NCBI GenBank assembly: GCA_013044085.1
Contig: JABEVI010000108.1
Span: 1 to 6,605, forward strand
DNA length: 6,605 nt
Source of the DNA: Steroidobacteraceae bacterium
Lineage (GTDB): Bacteria; Pseudomonadota; Gammaproteobacteria; Steroidobacterales; Steroidobacteraceae
Reading direction: 5' to 3'
Below are positions 1-6,259 of this stretch, one piece after another; position 1 is the first letter of the stretch, and each line of letters opens with the position of its first letter. The notes beneath the pieces are model-generated. The model made no database searches and was not told the DNA's origin. It saw nothing but the letters and a program-made list of their open reading frames with translations. The translations under genes were made by a program, and so were the position numbers.

Positions 1-1
1 G

Positions 2-730
2 CATCTGTCGTGGTGGAACACACAGACCGATCAGGCGCAGACGGCGGACCTGCCGGCGCAGACCATCGAGGTGCAGCCGGTGCCTGGCGGCGCCGCCAGC
101 GCCGCCGCGCCCACGGCCGGCTCATCGGCGCCGATCCCATCGGCCGCCAGCGCGGGTGCGCGCCACGCCGGCATGCACGCGAGCAAGCAAGATCAGCGCT
201 GGATCCTGTTGAGCGCAGGGCTTGGATTGTTGTGGGTCGTGACCCTGCTCGGTTGGTGGATCTCGCGCCGCCGCGCGCCGGCCGTCGCCCAGCGCCTGAC
301 GCCGGTCATGCCCGCACAGGCGCCGCTCGTGCCACCGGCATCGACCGTGCCGGCGGCATCGACCGTGCCGACGTCGGCGGCAGCGCTCTCTTCGGGTCCG
401 GCGCGCCCACCCAACGGAGCGCCACCGAGTGCGTCGCGCGCTCGTGCGCAGTTTCAAGATGCCTGTCGGCGCAGCGATGCGGCGGCGGCACGGCGATCAC
501 TGATGGCGTGGGCCGCGGCCGCATGGCCGGATGCGCACGCCGCAGGACTCGGCGCACTGGCGAAGCGCTTCGCGGACCCGCGGGTCGGTGAGGCGCTCGC
601 TGAACTCGATAGGGCGTGTTATGCCGGCGCCGCATGGGAGGGCGGGAAGCTCGCGCAGCTCTTGCAGGACTTGCCGAAGCCGGGCGCGCGCGGCACCCAG
701 GAATCGCCGATCGCGCCGCTTTATCGTTGA
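2..730 (+). CDS. batD: BatD family protein, C-terminal part (5' end outside the window)
   Basis: This is the 3' part (242 residues visible) of a BatD protein, an inner-membrane protein whose large N-terminal part faces the periplasm. BatD is usually encoded with the BatA/BatB von Willebrand-factor proteins and has been linked to oxidative-stress tolerance; its biochemical role is unsettled. The reading frame is open from base 2, and the first residues (LSWWNTQTDQAQTADLPAQT) match the segment that ends the BatD beta-rich region. An Ala/Pro/Ser-rich linker follows. One membrane helix comes next (bases 200-265, WILLSAGLGLLWVVTLLGWW), capped by RRR. After a second Ala/Pro linker comes the BatD C-terminal helical domain, with FQDACRRSDAAAARRSLMAWA, the WP pair, LDRACY and W-GG-L. 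The GTG at 71 is internal, not a start. Family assignment is from recognised sequence pattern; function is from family knowledge. Confidence 0.85.
   Translation, partial: HLSWWNTQTDQAQTADLPAQTIEVQPVPGGAASAAAPTAGSSAPIPSAASAGARHAGMHASKQDQRWILLSAGLGLLWVVTLLGWWISRRRAPAVAQRLTPVMPAQAPLVPPASTVPAASTVPTSAAALSSGPARPPNGAPPSASRARAQFQDACRRSDAAAARRSLMAWAAAAWPDAHAAGLGALAKRFADPRVGEALAELDRACYAGAAWEGGKLAQLLQDLPKPGARGTQESPIAPLYR
337..370 (+). repeat. 16-bp tandem direct repeat in the batD linker
   Basis: The 16-base unit GGCATCGACCGTGCCG occurs at 337-352 and again at 355-370, a period of 18 bases (six codons). It encodes ASTVPA followed by ASTVPT in the low-complexity linker between the membrane helix and the C-terminal domain. 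It is most simply a slippage duplication that keeps the frame. Confidence 0.8.
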
Positions 731-769
731 GAGCAGGTAAGCCGGCCGGCGCGGTACCGTCCCATAGGC

Positions 770-1573
770 TCAACCTGCGCCCTCGGCGCTATAACGCGCG
801 AGCAGGCCGCTGCGTACGGCGTGCCGGTAAACGCGGGCGTAGATCCAGGCGGATACCAGCAAGCCGGTGACGGCGAGCAACGCACCCGTGCCGAGCAGCT
901 CGAGCGGTGCCGGCCGGCCGGCGAGCACCGCGCGCATGCCTTCGAACACGTAGGCCGGCGGCAGGCAATGCGCGACGATGCGCATCCAGTGGGGCAGCGT
1001 CGAGAGCGGATAGAACACCGCCGCGAATGGGGCGAGCATTGCCGGGATCGGCCAGAGCAGCCACTCGGAAGCCGGCCCGAGCCTGAGCACGATGGCGGTG
1101 CCGAGGATCCCGAGGGTCACGCCGAACGTGAACAGGATCGCCAGGAAGGCCGCAAGCGCAGCGCCCATCGAAAGGAAATCGAGGCCGAACACCAGCGTCG
1201 CGAGCAGCAGCATCACGACCAGCCCGAGGGCGCTCGTGAGGATGCTCGTGAGAATCAGGCCGAGCACGTATTCGGCGATCGAGAGCGGCGAGGCGAACAG
1301 GTTCAGGAAGTTGCGCGACCACACGTCTTCGAGAAACGCGGTGCTCACACCCTGCATGATCCGCGTGCAGAAATCCCACAGCAGCACCGCACCGAGCAGC
1401 GTCGGCACGAAGTTCATGCCGTGGCCGCTGATTGAGTTCAGGTAGCGGCTCATGAACCCCCAGAGCACGATGTCGATCGCAACCCAGGTGACCATGGGAA
1501 CGAGCCGCACCGGACTGCCGCGCAGCAGGTAGACCTGGCGCAGTACCACACCGGCGACCGGCCGCAGCTTCAC
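770..1573 (-). CDS. ABC-2 type transporter, permease subunit
   Basis: This 267-residue integral membrane protein has the build of ABC-2 exporter permeases such as NodJ and YadH. It would form the membrane channel driven by the ATPase encoded just upstream. Six hydrophobic segments are visible, at about residues 24-40, 57-70, 101-126, 136-162, 172-190 and 228-248. The family signature FYPLSTLPHWMR followed by LPPAYVFEGMR lies at residues 187-214, before the last helix. The start is a GTG (1573-1571) that overlaps the ATPase stop by four bases (GTGA), with a GGAGG at a good distance upstream. The stop is TGA at 772-770. Translational coupling to the ATPase is likely. Lipid-linked saccharides, polysaccharides or drugs are typical substrates of this family, but none can be chosen here. 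Confidence 0.9.
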   Translation of the reverse strand: MKLRPVAGVVLRQVYLLRGSPVRLVPMVTWVAIDIVLWGFMSRYLNSISGHGMNFVPTLLGAVLLWDFCTRIMQGVSTAFLEDVWSRNFLNLFASPLSIAEYVLGLILTSILTSALGLVVMLLLATLVFGLDFLSMGAALAAFLAILFTFGVTLGILGTAIVLRLGPASEWLLWPIPAMLAPFAAVFYPLSTLPHWMRIVAHCLPPAYVFEGMRAVLAGRPAPLELLGTGALLAVTGLLVSAWIYARVYRHAVRSGLLARYSAEGAG

Positions 1574-2385
1574 GCCAACCCTCCGCTGTGCGCCGATAGC
1601 GGCTCGCGTGCGATGCGGATGAATAGGTCCTCCAGCGAGGCAGCGCCATGGCGTTGGGGCAGTGAGCGCGGCTCGCCCTCCAGCAGGACTTTGCCATGCG
1701 AGAGCAGCAGCACGCGGTCGCAGACCGCCTCGACCTCCTGCATGTTGTGCGAGGTCCAGAGAATGCCGCAGCGCCGGATCGCCGCGAGGCCGCGGATCTC
1801 TTCGCGCACGAGCTGCGCGGCCGACGGGTCGAGGGAAGCGGTCGGCTCATCGAGCAATAGCAGCTGCGGCCGGTTCAGCAGTGCTTTCGCGAGCGCGGCC
1901 CGGGTTTGTTCGCCCGAGGACAATAGGCCGCACTTCGTGTCACGGAACCTGGACAGTTCGAATTCCTCGAGCAACTCATCTATCCGCGTCGCGCAATCCG
2001 CCACATCGTACAGCAGCGCGAAGAAGCGCAGGTTCTGGCGCACCGTCAGGTTTCCCGGCAGCGTCGAGTAGACGGCCGCGAAGTTCGTGCGGGCGAGCGC
2101 CTGCTCGCGGTGCGTGCGCAGATCGATCCCGTCGATGCGCACCTGACCGGCCGACGGCTCGAGCAGGCCGAGGATCATGTTGATGGTCGTCGTCTTACCG
2201 GCGCCGTTCGGACCGAGGAGGGCGACGATTTCGCCGCGATCGACGTTGAACGAGACACCGTCGACCGCGGTGATCGCGCCATAGCGCTTGTGCAGATTCT
2301 CGACAGCGAGCGCCGCCGAGCCGCCGCCGGACGCCGGCAAATTTAACGTCTTCGCGGACGAGGCAACGGTATCCGGTTGGGCCAT
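1570..2385 (-). CDS. ABC transporter, ATP-binding subunit (ABC-2 exporter type)
   Basis: This 271-residue cytoplasmic ATPase would power export through the permease encoded directly after it. Visible motifs are Walker A GPNGAGKTT at residues 58-66, the signature LSSGEQ at 155-160 (a variant of LSGGQ), Walker B LLLLDEP at 175-181, D-loop SLD at 184-186 and the H-loop histidine at 213 in TSHNM. The usual Q-loop glutamine is absent: that stretch reads AAVYSTLPGNLTVRQNL (103-119). The frame stays open upstream as far as 2844, but that extension runs antisense to ssb and is not credible. The ATG at 2385 leaves a 25-residue lead before the ABC fold begins at LAVENLHKRYG. It has no clear Shine-Dalgarno. 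An ATG at 2466 (298 residues) is the alternative. Family is certain; substrate is unknown. Confidence 0.9.
   Translation of the reverse strand: MAQPDTVASSAKTLNLPASGGGSAALAVENLHKRYGAITAVDGVSFNVDRGEIVALLGPNGAGKTTTINMILGLLEPSAGQVRIDGIDLRTHREQALARTNFAAVYSTLPGNLTVRQNLRFFALLYDVADCATRIDELLEEFELSRFRDTKCGLLSSGEQTRAALAKALLNRPQLLLLDEPTASLDPSAAQLVREEIRGLAAIRRCGILWTSHNMQEVEAVCDRVLLLSHGKVLLEGEPRSLPQRHGAASLEDLFIRIAREPLSAHSGGLA
1580..1584 (-). promoter_or_regulatory. Ribosome-binding site of the ABC permease
   Basis: GGAGG on the minus strand lies six bases before the GTG start at 1573, inside the end of the ATPase gene. It supports the GTG as the true start and supports coupled translation of the pair. Confidence 0.7.
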
Positions 2386-2556
2386 GGAGGCCGGCAGTGT
2401 AATCGAAAAGCGGCCGGTCGCCGCGGCGCCTTGCTCCGCATATCTGCGCGAACCGGGAAATTTCATCCGTTCTCGCGCCCGTCGTGTTCGCGGAAACTGT
2501 CTCCCGCGCCAAGTGCGCGGCAATTCGCCCCTCTCTTTTCGACCAGGAGAAAGTCC
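2386..2556. promoter_or_regulatory. Divergent intergenic region between the ABC operon and ssb-virB
   Basis: This 171-base space separates two divergent transcription units, so it should hold promoters for both. I do not find a convincing -35/-10 pair in either direction. It contains a perfect 8-base palindrome GAAATTTC (2457-2464), nearly extended by CGG on the left and CCG on the right. Flanking this is a 7-base inverted repeat, CGCGAAC at 2447-2453 and GTTCGCG at 2486-2492. These could be operator half-sites or chance. On the minus strand, TACACT (2401-2396) is a weak -10-like hexamer with no matching -35. Confidence 0.4.
2545..2549 (+). promoter_or_regulatory. Ribosome-binding site of ssb
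   Basis: AGGAG ends seven bases before the ATG at 2557. It decides the start, because the frame is open upstream back to 2377 without a comparable site. Confidence 0.8.
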
Positions 2557-2955
2557 ATGAACAGCTTTACCGTCACCGCGATCGGACAACTTGCCAAGAA
2601 TCCGGAACTGACCGTCAAAGACGAGGTGTCCTACACGAGATTCTGTCTGATCGGCAACGATTTCATCGGCAAGGACGAGTCTGGAAACGCCCGTGAGGCG
2701 ACCACGAGCCTCTGGTTCACGGCGTTCGACGCGCTCGGCGAGGTTATCGCAAAAAACGCCCGCACCGGCGACCAACTGATCGTGCATGCGCAGATTCGCG
2801 CCAGCAATTGGACGGATCGTGACGGCGAAAAGCAATACGACCACTCATTCATCGTGCAGAGTTTCAAGTTCGGCGCCCCCGGCAAGGTGAAGCGCGAAGA
2901 GCTCGCCGCCCGCCGGGACGATCGACACCACGAGGTTGCCGAGGCGCGGAACTGA
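2557..2955 (+). CDS. ssb: Single-stranded DNA-binding protein (SSB-like, mobile-element type)
   Basis: The 132-residue product is a small OB-fold protein expected to coat single-stranded DNA. It resembles the short SSB-like proteins carried by plasmids and integrative elements of proteobacteria rather than the housekeeping SSB. Diagnostic stretches are FTVTAIGQLAKNPEL (4-18), RFCLIGNDF (28-36), TSLWFTAF (50-57), GDQLIVHAQIRASNWTDRDG (71-90) and HSFIVQSFKFGAPGK (96-110). The tail is charged (KREELAARRDDRHHEVAEARN). The acidic DDDIPF-like tip that bacterial SSBs use to recruit partners is not seen. It leads the virB genes, 58 bases before virB2, with no visible terminator between. The likely role is protecting or handling transferred single strands, which is inferred from context. 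Confidence 0.85.
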   Translation: MNSFTVTAIGQLAKNPELTVKDEVSYTRFCLIGNDFIGKDESGNAREATTSLWFTAFDALGEVIAKNARTGDQLIVHAQIRASNWTDRDGEKQYDHSFIVQSFKFGAPGKVKREELAARRDDRHHEVAEARN

Positions 2956-3002
2956 GCGGCCCCGACGGCCCCACCCGATTTACCTACAAAGTCCGAGCGA
3001 AC

Positions 3003-3007
3003 AGGAG
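3003..3007 (+). promoter_or_regulatory. Ribosome-binding site of virB2
   Basis: AGGAG lies six bases before the ATG at 3014. It favours this start over the upstream in-frame ATG at 2936, which lies inside ssb. Confidence 0.8.
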
Positions 3008-3013
3008 TTGACC

Positions 3014-3343
3014 ATGCGACGACAAGAATCCGTCACCCGGCGGGCCGCGACGCCCACACCCCGCGGCGCGCCGTTCATCGTGCTGCTCGGTGCGTTGCTC
3101 GCCATGGCGCCTCTCAGCGCCCTGGCACAGACCTCGCCATTCATGACCGGCGCGACGGCGCTGCAGGCGAATCTGCTCGCGTGGCTCACGCCCATCGCCA
3201 TCATCTTGATCATGGTTCTCGGGGCGATGGCGATGGCGAACCGCATGTCATGGGGGTGGGTGATCGGGGCGATCCTCGGCATCGCCATTGCCTTCGGCGC
3301 GCCGCAGATCGTCACCTGGGTGCGTGGCATGTTCGGCGTCTGA
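3014..3343 (+). CDS. virB2: VirB2/TrbC-type major pilin precursor
   Basis: This 109-residue precursor has the plan of VirB2/TrbC pilins, which are extracted from the inner membrane to build the conjugative pilus. A long basic N-region (residues 1-18, five arginines) precedes a hydrophobic core (about 20-34). A likely signal peptidase site follows ALA at residue 38, leaving a mature protein of about 71 residues. The mature part has two hydrophobic helices, about 57-76 (AWLTPIAIILIMVLGAMAMA) and 81-104, joined by the short polar loop NRMSW. The identification rests on size, topology and position directly before virB3-virB4. The gene ends 13 bases before virB3. Pilins of this family diverge strongly, so primary sequence alone would be weaker evidence. 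Confidence 0.85.
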   Translation: MRRQESVTRRAATPTPRGAPFIVLLGALLAMAPLSALAQTSPFMTGATALQANLLAWLTPIAIILIMVLGAMAMANRMSWGWVIGAILGIAIAFGAPQIVTWVRGMFGV

Positions 3344-3351
3344 GGGGGGGG
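3344..3351 (+). promoter_or_regulatory. G8 tract in the virB2-virB3 gap, presumed ribosome-binding region of virB3
   Basis: Eight consecutive G follow the virB2 stop directly and end five bases before the virB3 ATG at 3357. No AGGAG is present, so this run (AGGGGGGGG with the A of the stop codon) is the only candidate Shine-Dalgarno. Such a run can change length by slippage. Confidence 0.5.
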
Positions 3352-3356
3352 TTGCC

Positions 3357-3752
3357 ATGAGCGCACGCAACGAGGGATTGACCGCGGACGCCTTGTTCGT
3401 CGGCGCGACCCGGCCGCCGATGCGCTGGGGCGTCACCTACTCGGCTCTGCTCGCAAACCTCGTGTTCACGATGGAAGTGTTCCTCGTCACCAAGAATCTG
3501 TTGACGCTGCTGCTGTGTCTGCCGATTCACGCGGTCTGCGCGCTGCTCTGCGCGCACGATGCGCGCTTCTTCGATCTGTTGTTGTTATGGGCGCGAACTA
3601 AATTACCCTCGCTCGCGGCGAATGCCCGATGGTGGCGGGCCAGCAGCTACAGCCCCTTGCGCCTCGAGCTGCCTGGCGCACGCCAGGGCCGGTCACGGCG
3701 CGAGCCCACGCCGTGGGTTTCAGTGCTGCGCGCCGGGGATCCGGCATGCTGA
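3357..3752 (+). CDS. virB3: VirB3-type inner-membrane T4SS protein
   Basis: The 131-residue product is a VirB3/TrbD-like protein, which sits in the inner membrane and associates with the VirB4 ATPase during pilus assembly. Visible features are the N-terminal DALFVGATRPPMRWGVTY (11-28), a hydrophobic stretch about 27-64 likely forming one or two helices, and the conserved family end LLLLWARTK...RWWRASSYSPL (75-101). Most VirB3 proteins stop soon after this point; here about 30 further residues follow, rich in Arg and Pro. The stop lies inside the start of virB4, overlapping it by seven bases. Two TTA leucine codons (3585, 3603) lie in a locally AT-richer patch, unusual for this GC-rich window. 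The start at 3357 avoids overlap with virB2. Confidence 0.85.
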   Translation: MSARNEGLTADALFVGATRPPMRWGVTYSALLANLVFTMEVFLVTKNLLTLLLCLPIHAVCALLCAHDARFFDLLLLWARTKLPSLAANARWWRASSYSPLRLELPGARQGRSRREPTPWVSVLRAGDPAC

Positions 3753-6259
3753 GCCGGCGCCGCCAGGCGATCGTCGCGCGCGAGTTCGACGCGGCCCTGC
3801 GCATACCGTATGCGGCGCACGTCGCCGAGCGGGTCGTGAAGACCGTTCACGGCGACTATGTGCAGGCCTTCCGTCTCGCCGGCATGGGGTTCGAATGCTG
3901 CGACGACGCCCAGTTGAACGCCTGGCATGAACGCCTCAACGTCCTGTGGCGCAACCTCGCCAGTCCGCAGCTCGCTCTATGGACGCACTTCGTGCGTCGC
4001 CGCGGGGAGGCGGGCGTGCCGGCGCAGCCGAACCAGGCGGTCGCCGCCGCGGACGGTGCTACGGGGATGTCCGATTTCGCCGTCAGGTTGGAACGGGACT
4101 ATCGACGCCGGTTTGCACCCGAAACCCTGTTGACCAACGAATGGTACCTCGCGTTCGTTCACCGTCCGTCGGCCGATGCCACTTCCGGCTTGCTGCGCCG
4201 GCTCATCGAACGGCGGGATCCGTACCATGCTGCGCTCGATCAACGCGATGCGCTCGATGCCTGCGCAAAAATCGCCGGGGAACTGTGCAGCTCGCTCGCG
4301 CGATACGAACCCGTCCCGCTCGGCACCTACCGCGAGGGCCCGCATCTTTGCTCCTCGTTGCTCGAATACTTCGGCTTGCTCGCCAACGGCGAATGGCGCC
4401 GCATGCCGGTGCCGCGCGCCCCGATCGCCGAAGCGTTGGTCGGCACTCGGCTGCTGTTTGGCCATGAGGCGATTGAATACCGGACGCCGACCGAGACCCG
4501 CGTTGCGGCCATGCTCGGCATCAAGGAGTATCCCACACCGAGCGTCGTCGGCTTGTTCGATCGGTTGCTCTCGGCGCCGTTTCCGCTGCTTGCAACCCAG
4601 TCCTTCACCTTCCTGACGAAACCGACGGCTCAGGCGTTGTTGCAGCGCCAGTTCAACCGTATGGCCAACGCCGGGGACTTCGCGGTCTCTCAGGCGGAGG
4701 AATTGAAGGGCGCGCTCGATGCCCTGACGAGCAACGAGTTCGTGATGGGTGATCATCACTTTTCGCTGCAGGTATTCGCCGAAGCTAACGACATTCTCAA
4801 CGGCGCCCGTCCCGACGATAGACTCAAACCGCTGACCGATCGCGTCGCAATCGCACGCAGTCTGCTCGCGGACACCGGCATGTTGGTGGCGCGCGAGGAC
4901 GTCGCGCTCGAGGCGGCATTCTGGGCGCAGTTGCCTGGCAATTTTGCGCTGCGGCCGCGCAAGGCGCCGATCACTTCGCGAAATTTCGCCGCCATGGCAT
5001 CATTCCACAATCACCCCTGCGGTCGTGCCAGCGGAAATCATTGGGGCGATGCGCTCGCGCTGTTCGTCACCTCGGCGCGCACGCCGTATCACTTTTCACT
5101 GCACGCGAGCGATCCGTCGGACCCGACCGGCGGCAGCCGCCGGGATACCGGACACACCTTGATCTGTGGCCCGACCGGTTCGGGCAAGACCGTGTTGATC
5201 GGCTTTCTGGTCGCCCTGCTGCACCGGCGTGGGGTCACGCAGGTGCTATTCGACAAGGACCGCGGCCTCGAGATTCTCGTGCGCGCGCTCGGCGGGGAAT
5301 ATCTGGCGCTCGCGGGTGGCGCACCGACCGGATTCAATCCCTTGCAACTGCCTGCGACACCGGCCAACGTCGAATTCCTCAGGAGCTGGCTGCAACATCT
5401 GGCGACGCGGGCCGATGGGGCGCGCGTCGCCACGCTGTCGGCACGCGAGCAGGCGGATTTGGAGCGTGCGCTGCGCGGCACGCTCGCACTGGAGACTCCG
5501 ATGCGGCGCCTATCGCGCCTGGTCGAGTTCCTCGATCCGACCGACCCGGAAGGCGTTCATGCGCGGCTCGCACGTTGGTCGGCGCGAAACCGCGGCGAGT
5601 ATGCGTGGGTGTTCGACAACCCGCAGGACACGATCGTGCCGCGGCTCGGCGCTTCTGCGCTGATCGGCTTCGACGTCACCGAATTCCTCGCCAACGAGGC
5701 CGTCCGATCGCCGGTCACGCTGTATCTGTTCCACCTGGTGCGTTCGCTTCTCGACGGTCGCCGCTTCGTCTGTTGGATGGACGAGTTCTGGCGCCTGGTC
5801 ACGGATCCGGCTTTCGAGGACTTCGCGCGGGATGCGCCGAAAACCTGGCGAAAGCTAAATGCGGTGATGTGTCTCGCGACGCAGAGCGCGAGCGACGTGC
5901 TCGCCAGTCCGATCAGCCGCACCTTGGTCGAGCAGACGCCGACCAAAGTGCTGTTCCCCAACGTCGATGCCGATCATCGTGAGTATACCGAGGGCCTGGG
6001 CCTGAGCGAACGCGAGTATTTGCTGATCAAGCGGCAGCTGGAACCCGGCTCGCGTCGATTTCTCATCAAACAATCCCATCACGCGGTGGTTTGCGAGCTC
6101 GATCTCGCTGATTTTGCGGCCGATCTGTCGGTCATTTCGGGACGTCGAGGACAGCTCGAGCGTATGCATGAGCTGATCGGCGCGCTTGGTTCAGACCCGG
6201 CCGACTGGCTGCCCGCATTCCTGAATCCGCAACAACCTGTGCGAAGGAGCCGATCATGA
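3746..6259 (+). CDS. virB4: VirB4/TrbE-type T4SS ATPase
   Basis: This 837-residue protein matches the usual length of VirB4, the cytoplasmic, inner-membrane-associated ATPase that drives pilus biogenesis and substrate transfer. The N-terminal VirB4 domain (roughly residues 1-430) opens with MLSRRRQ and holds HGDYVQAFRLAG. The C-terminal RecA-like domain carries Walker A GPTGSGKT at 475-482, FDKDRGLEI soon after, Walker B FVCWMDEFW at 674-682 (acidic pair D679-E680), and the motif ATQS at 711-714. EQTPTKVLFPN and GLSEREY follow, both typical of VirB4 C-termini. All catalytic motifs look intact. The ATG at 3746 overlaps the virB3 stop and has a weak GGGGAT upstream. The frame is also open back to an ATG at 3629, but that would overlap virB3 by over 120 bases. 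Family confidence is very high. Confidence 0.96.
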   Translation: MLSRRRQAIVAREFDAALRIPYAAHVAERVVKTVHGDYVQAFRLAGMGFECCDDAQLNAWHERLNVLWRNLASPQLALWTHFVRRRGEAGVPAQPNQAVAAADGATGMSDFAVRLERDYRRRFAPETLLTNEWYLAFVHRPSADATSGLLRRLIERRDPYHAALDQRDALDACAKIAGELCSSLARYEPVPLGTYREGPHLCSSLLEYFGLLANGEWRRMPVPRAPIAEALVGTRLLFGHEAIEYRTPTETRVAAMLGIKEYPTPSVVGLFDRLLSAPFPLLATQSFTFLTKPTAQALLQRQFNRMANAGDFAVSQAEELKGALDALTSNEFVMGDHHFSLQVFAEANDILNGARPDDRLKPLTDRVAIARSLLADTGMLVAREDVALEAAFWAQLPGNFALRPRKAPITSRNFAAMASFHNHPCGRASGNHWGDALALFVTSARTPYHFSLHASDPSDPTGGSRRDTGHTLICGPTGSGKTVLIGFLVALLHRRGVTQVLFDKDRGLEILVRALGGEYLALAGGAPTGFNPLQLPATPANVEFLRSWLQHLATRADGARVATLSAREQADLERALRGTLALETPMRRLSRLVEFLDPTDPEGVHARLARWSARNRGEYAWVFDNPQDTIVPRLGASALIGFDVTEFLANEAVRSPVTLYLFHLVRSLLDGRRFVCWMDEFWRLVTDPAFEDFARDAPKTWRKLNAVMCLATQSASDVLASPISRTLVEQTPTKVLFPNVDADHREYTEGLGLSEREYLLIKRQLEPGSRRFLIKQSHHAVVCELDLADFAADLSVISGRRGQLERMHELIGALGSDPADWLPAFLNPQQPVRRSRS
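6244..6249 (+). promoter_or_regulatory. Ribosome-binding site of virB5
   Basis: AAGGAG lies six bases before the ATG at 6256, within the last codons of virB4. It fixes the virB5 start and suggests coupled translation through the ATGA overlap. Confidence 0.8.

Noticed and set aside
10..591. A 193-codon plus-strand open frame overlapping batD in another frame.
   Set aside because: The BatD frame is open from base 2 and carries the family features; this one is Arg-rich noise.
821..1435. A 204-codon plus-strand open frame antisense to the permease.
   Set aside because: The product is dominated by Glu, Arg and His, as expected from the complement of hydrophobic permease codons, and it has no ribosome-binding site.
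789..1850. A 353-codon minus-strand open frame spanning the permease and ATPase genes.
   Set aside because: It lies in a different frame from both clear ABC genes and has low-complexity Arg/Ala composition. It is a shadow.
2386..2844. The ABC ATPase frame stays open upstream to an ATG at 2844, giving a 424-residue protein.
   Set aside because: The extra 153 residues run antisense to ssb and across the intergenic region, and contain no recognisable domain. The ABC fold begins shortly after the ATG at 2385.
2956..3013. A possible terminator or promoter between ssb and virB2.
   Set aside because: Only a short direct repeat (GGCCCCGACGGCCCC) is seen. There is no stem-loop with a T-run and no credible promoter pair, so the genes are treated as one operon.
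3629..3745. An earlier virB4 start giving a 39-residue N-terminal extension.
   Set aside because: It would overlap virB3 by over 120 bases, and the extension is low-complexity. MLSRRRQ at 3746 fits typical VirB4 N-termini and the compact 7-base overlap.
3977..4759. A 260-codon minus-strand open frame antisense to virB4.
   Set aside because: There is no domain pattern or supported start, and the opposite strand encodes a clear VirB4 N-terminal domain.
5041..5982. A 313-codon open frame on the plus strand inside virB4.
   Set aside because: It is Arg/Ala-rich, has no domain pattern, and lies wholly inside the ATPase domain of virB4, whose motifs are intact. It is a GC-driven shadow.
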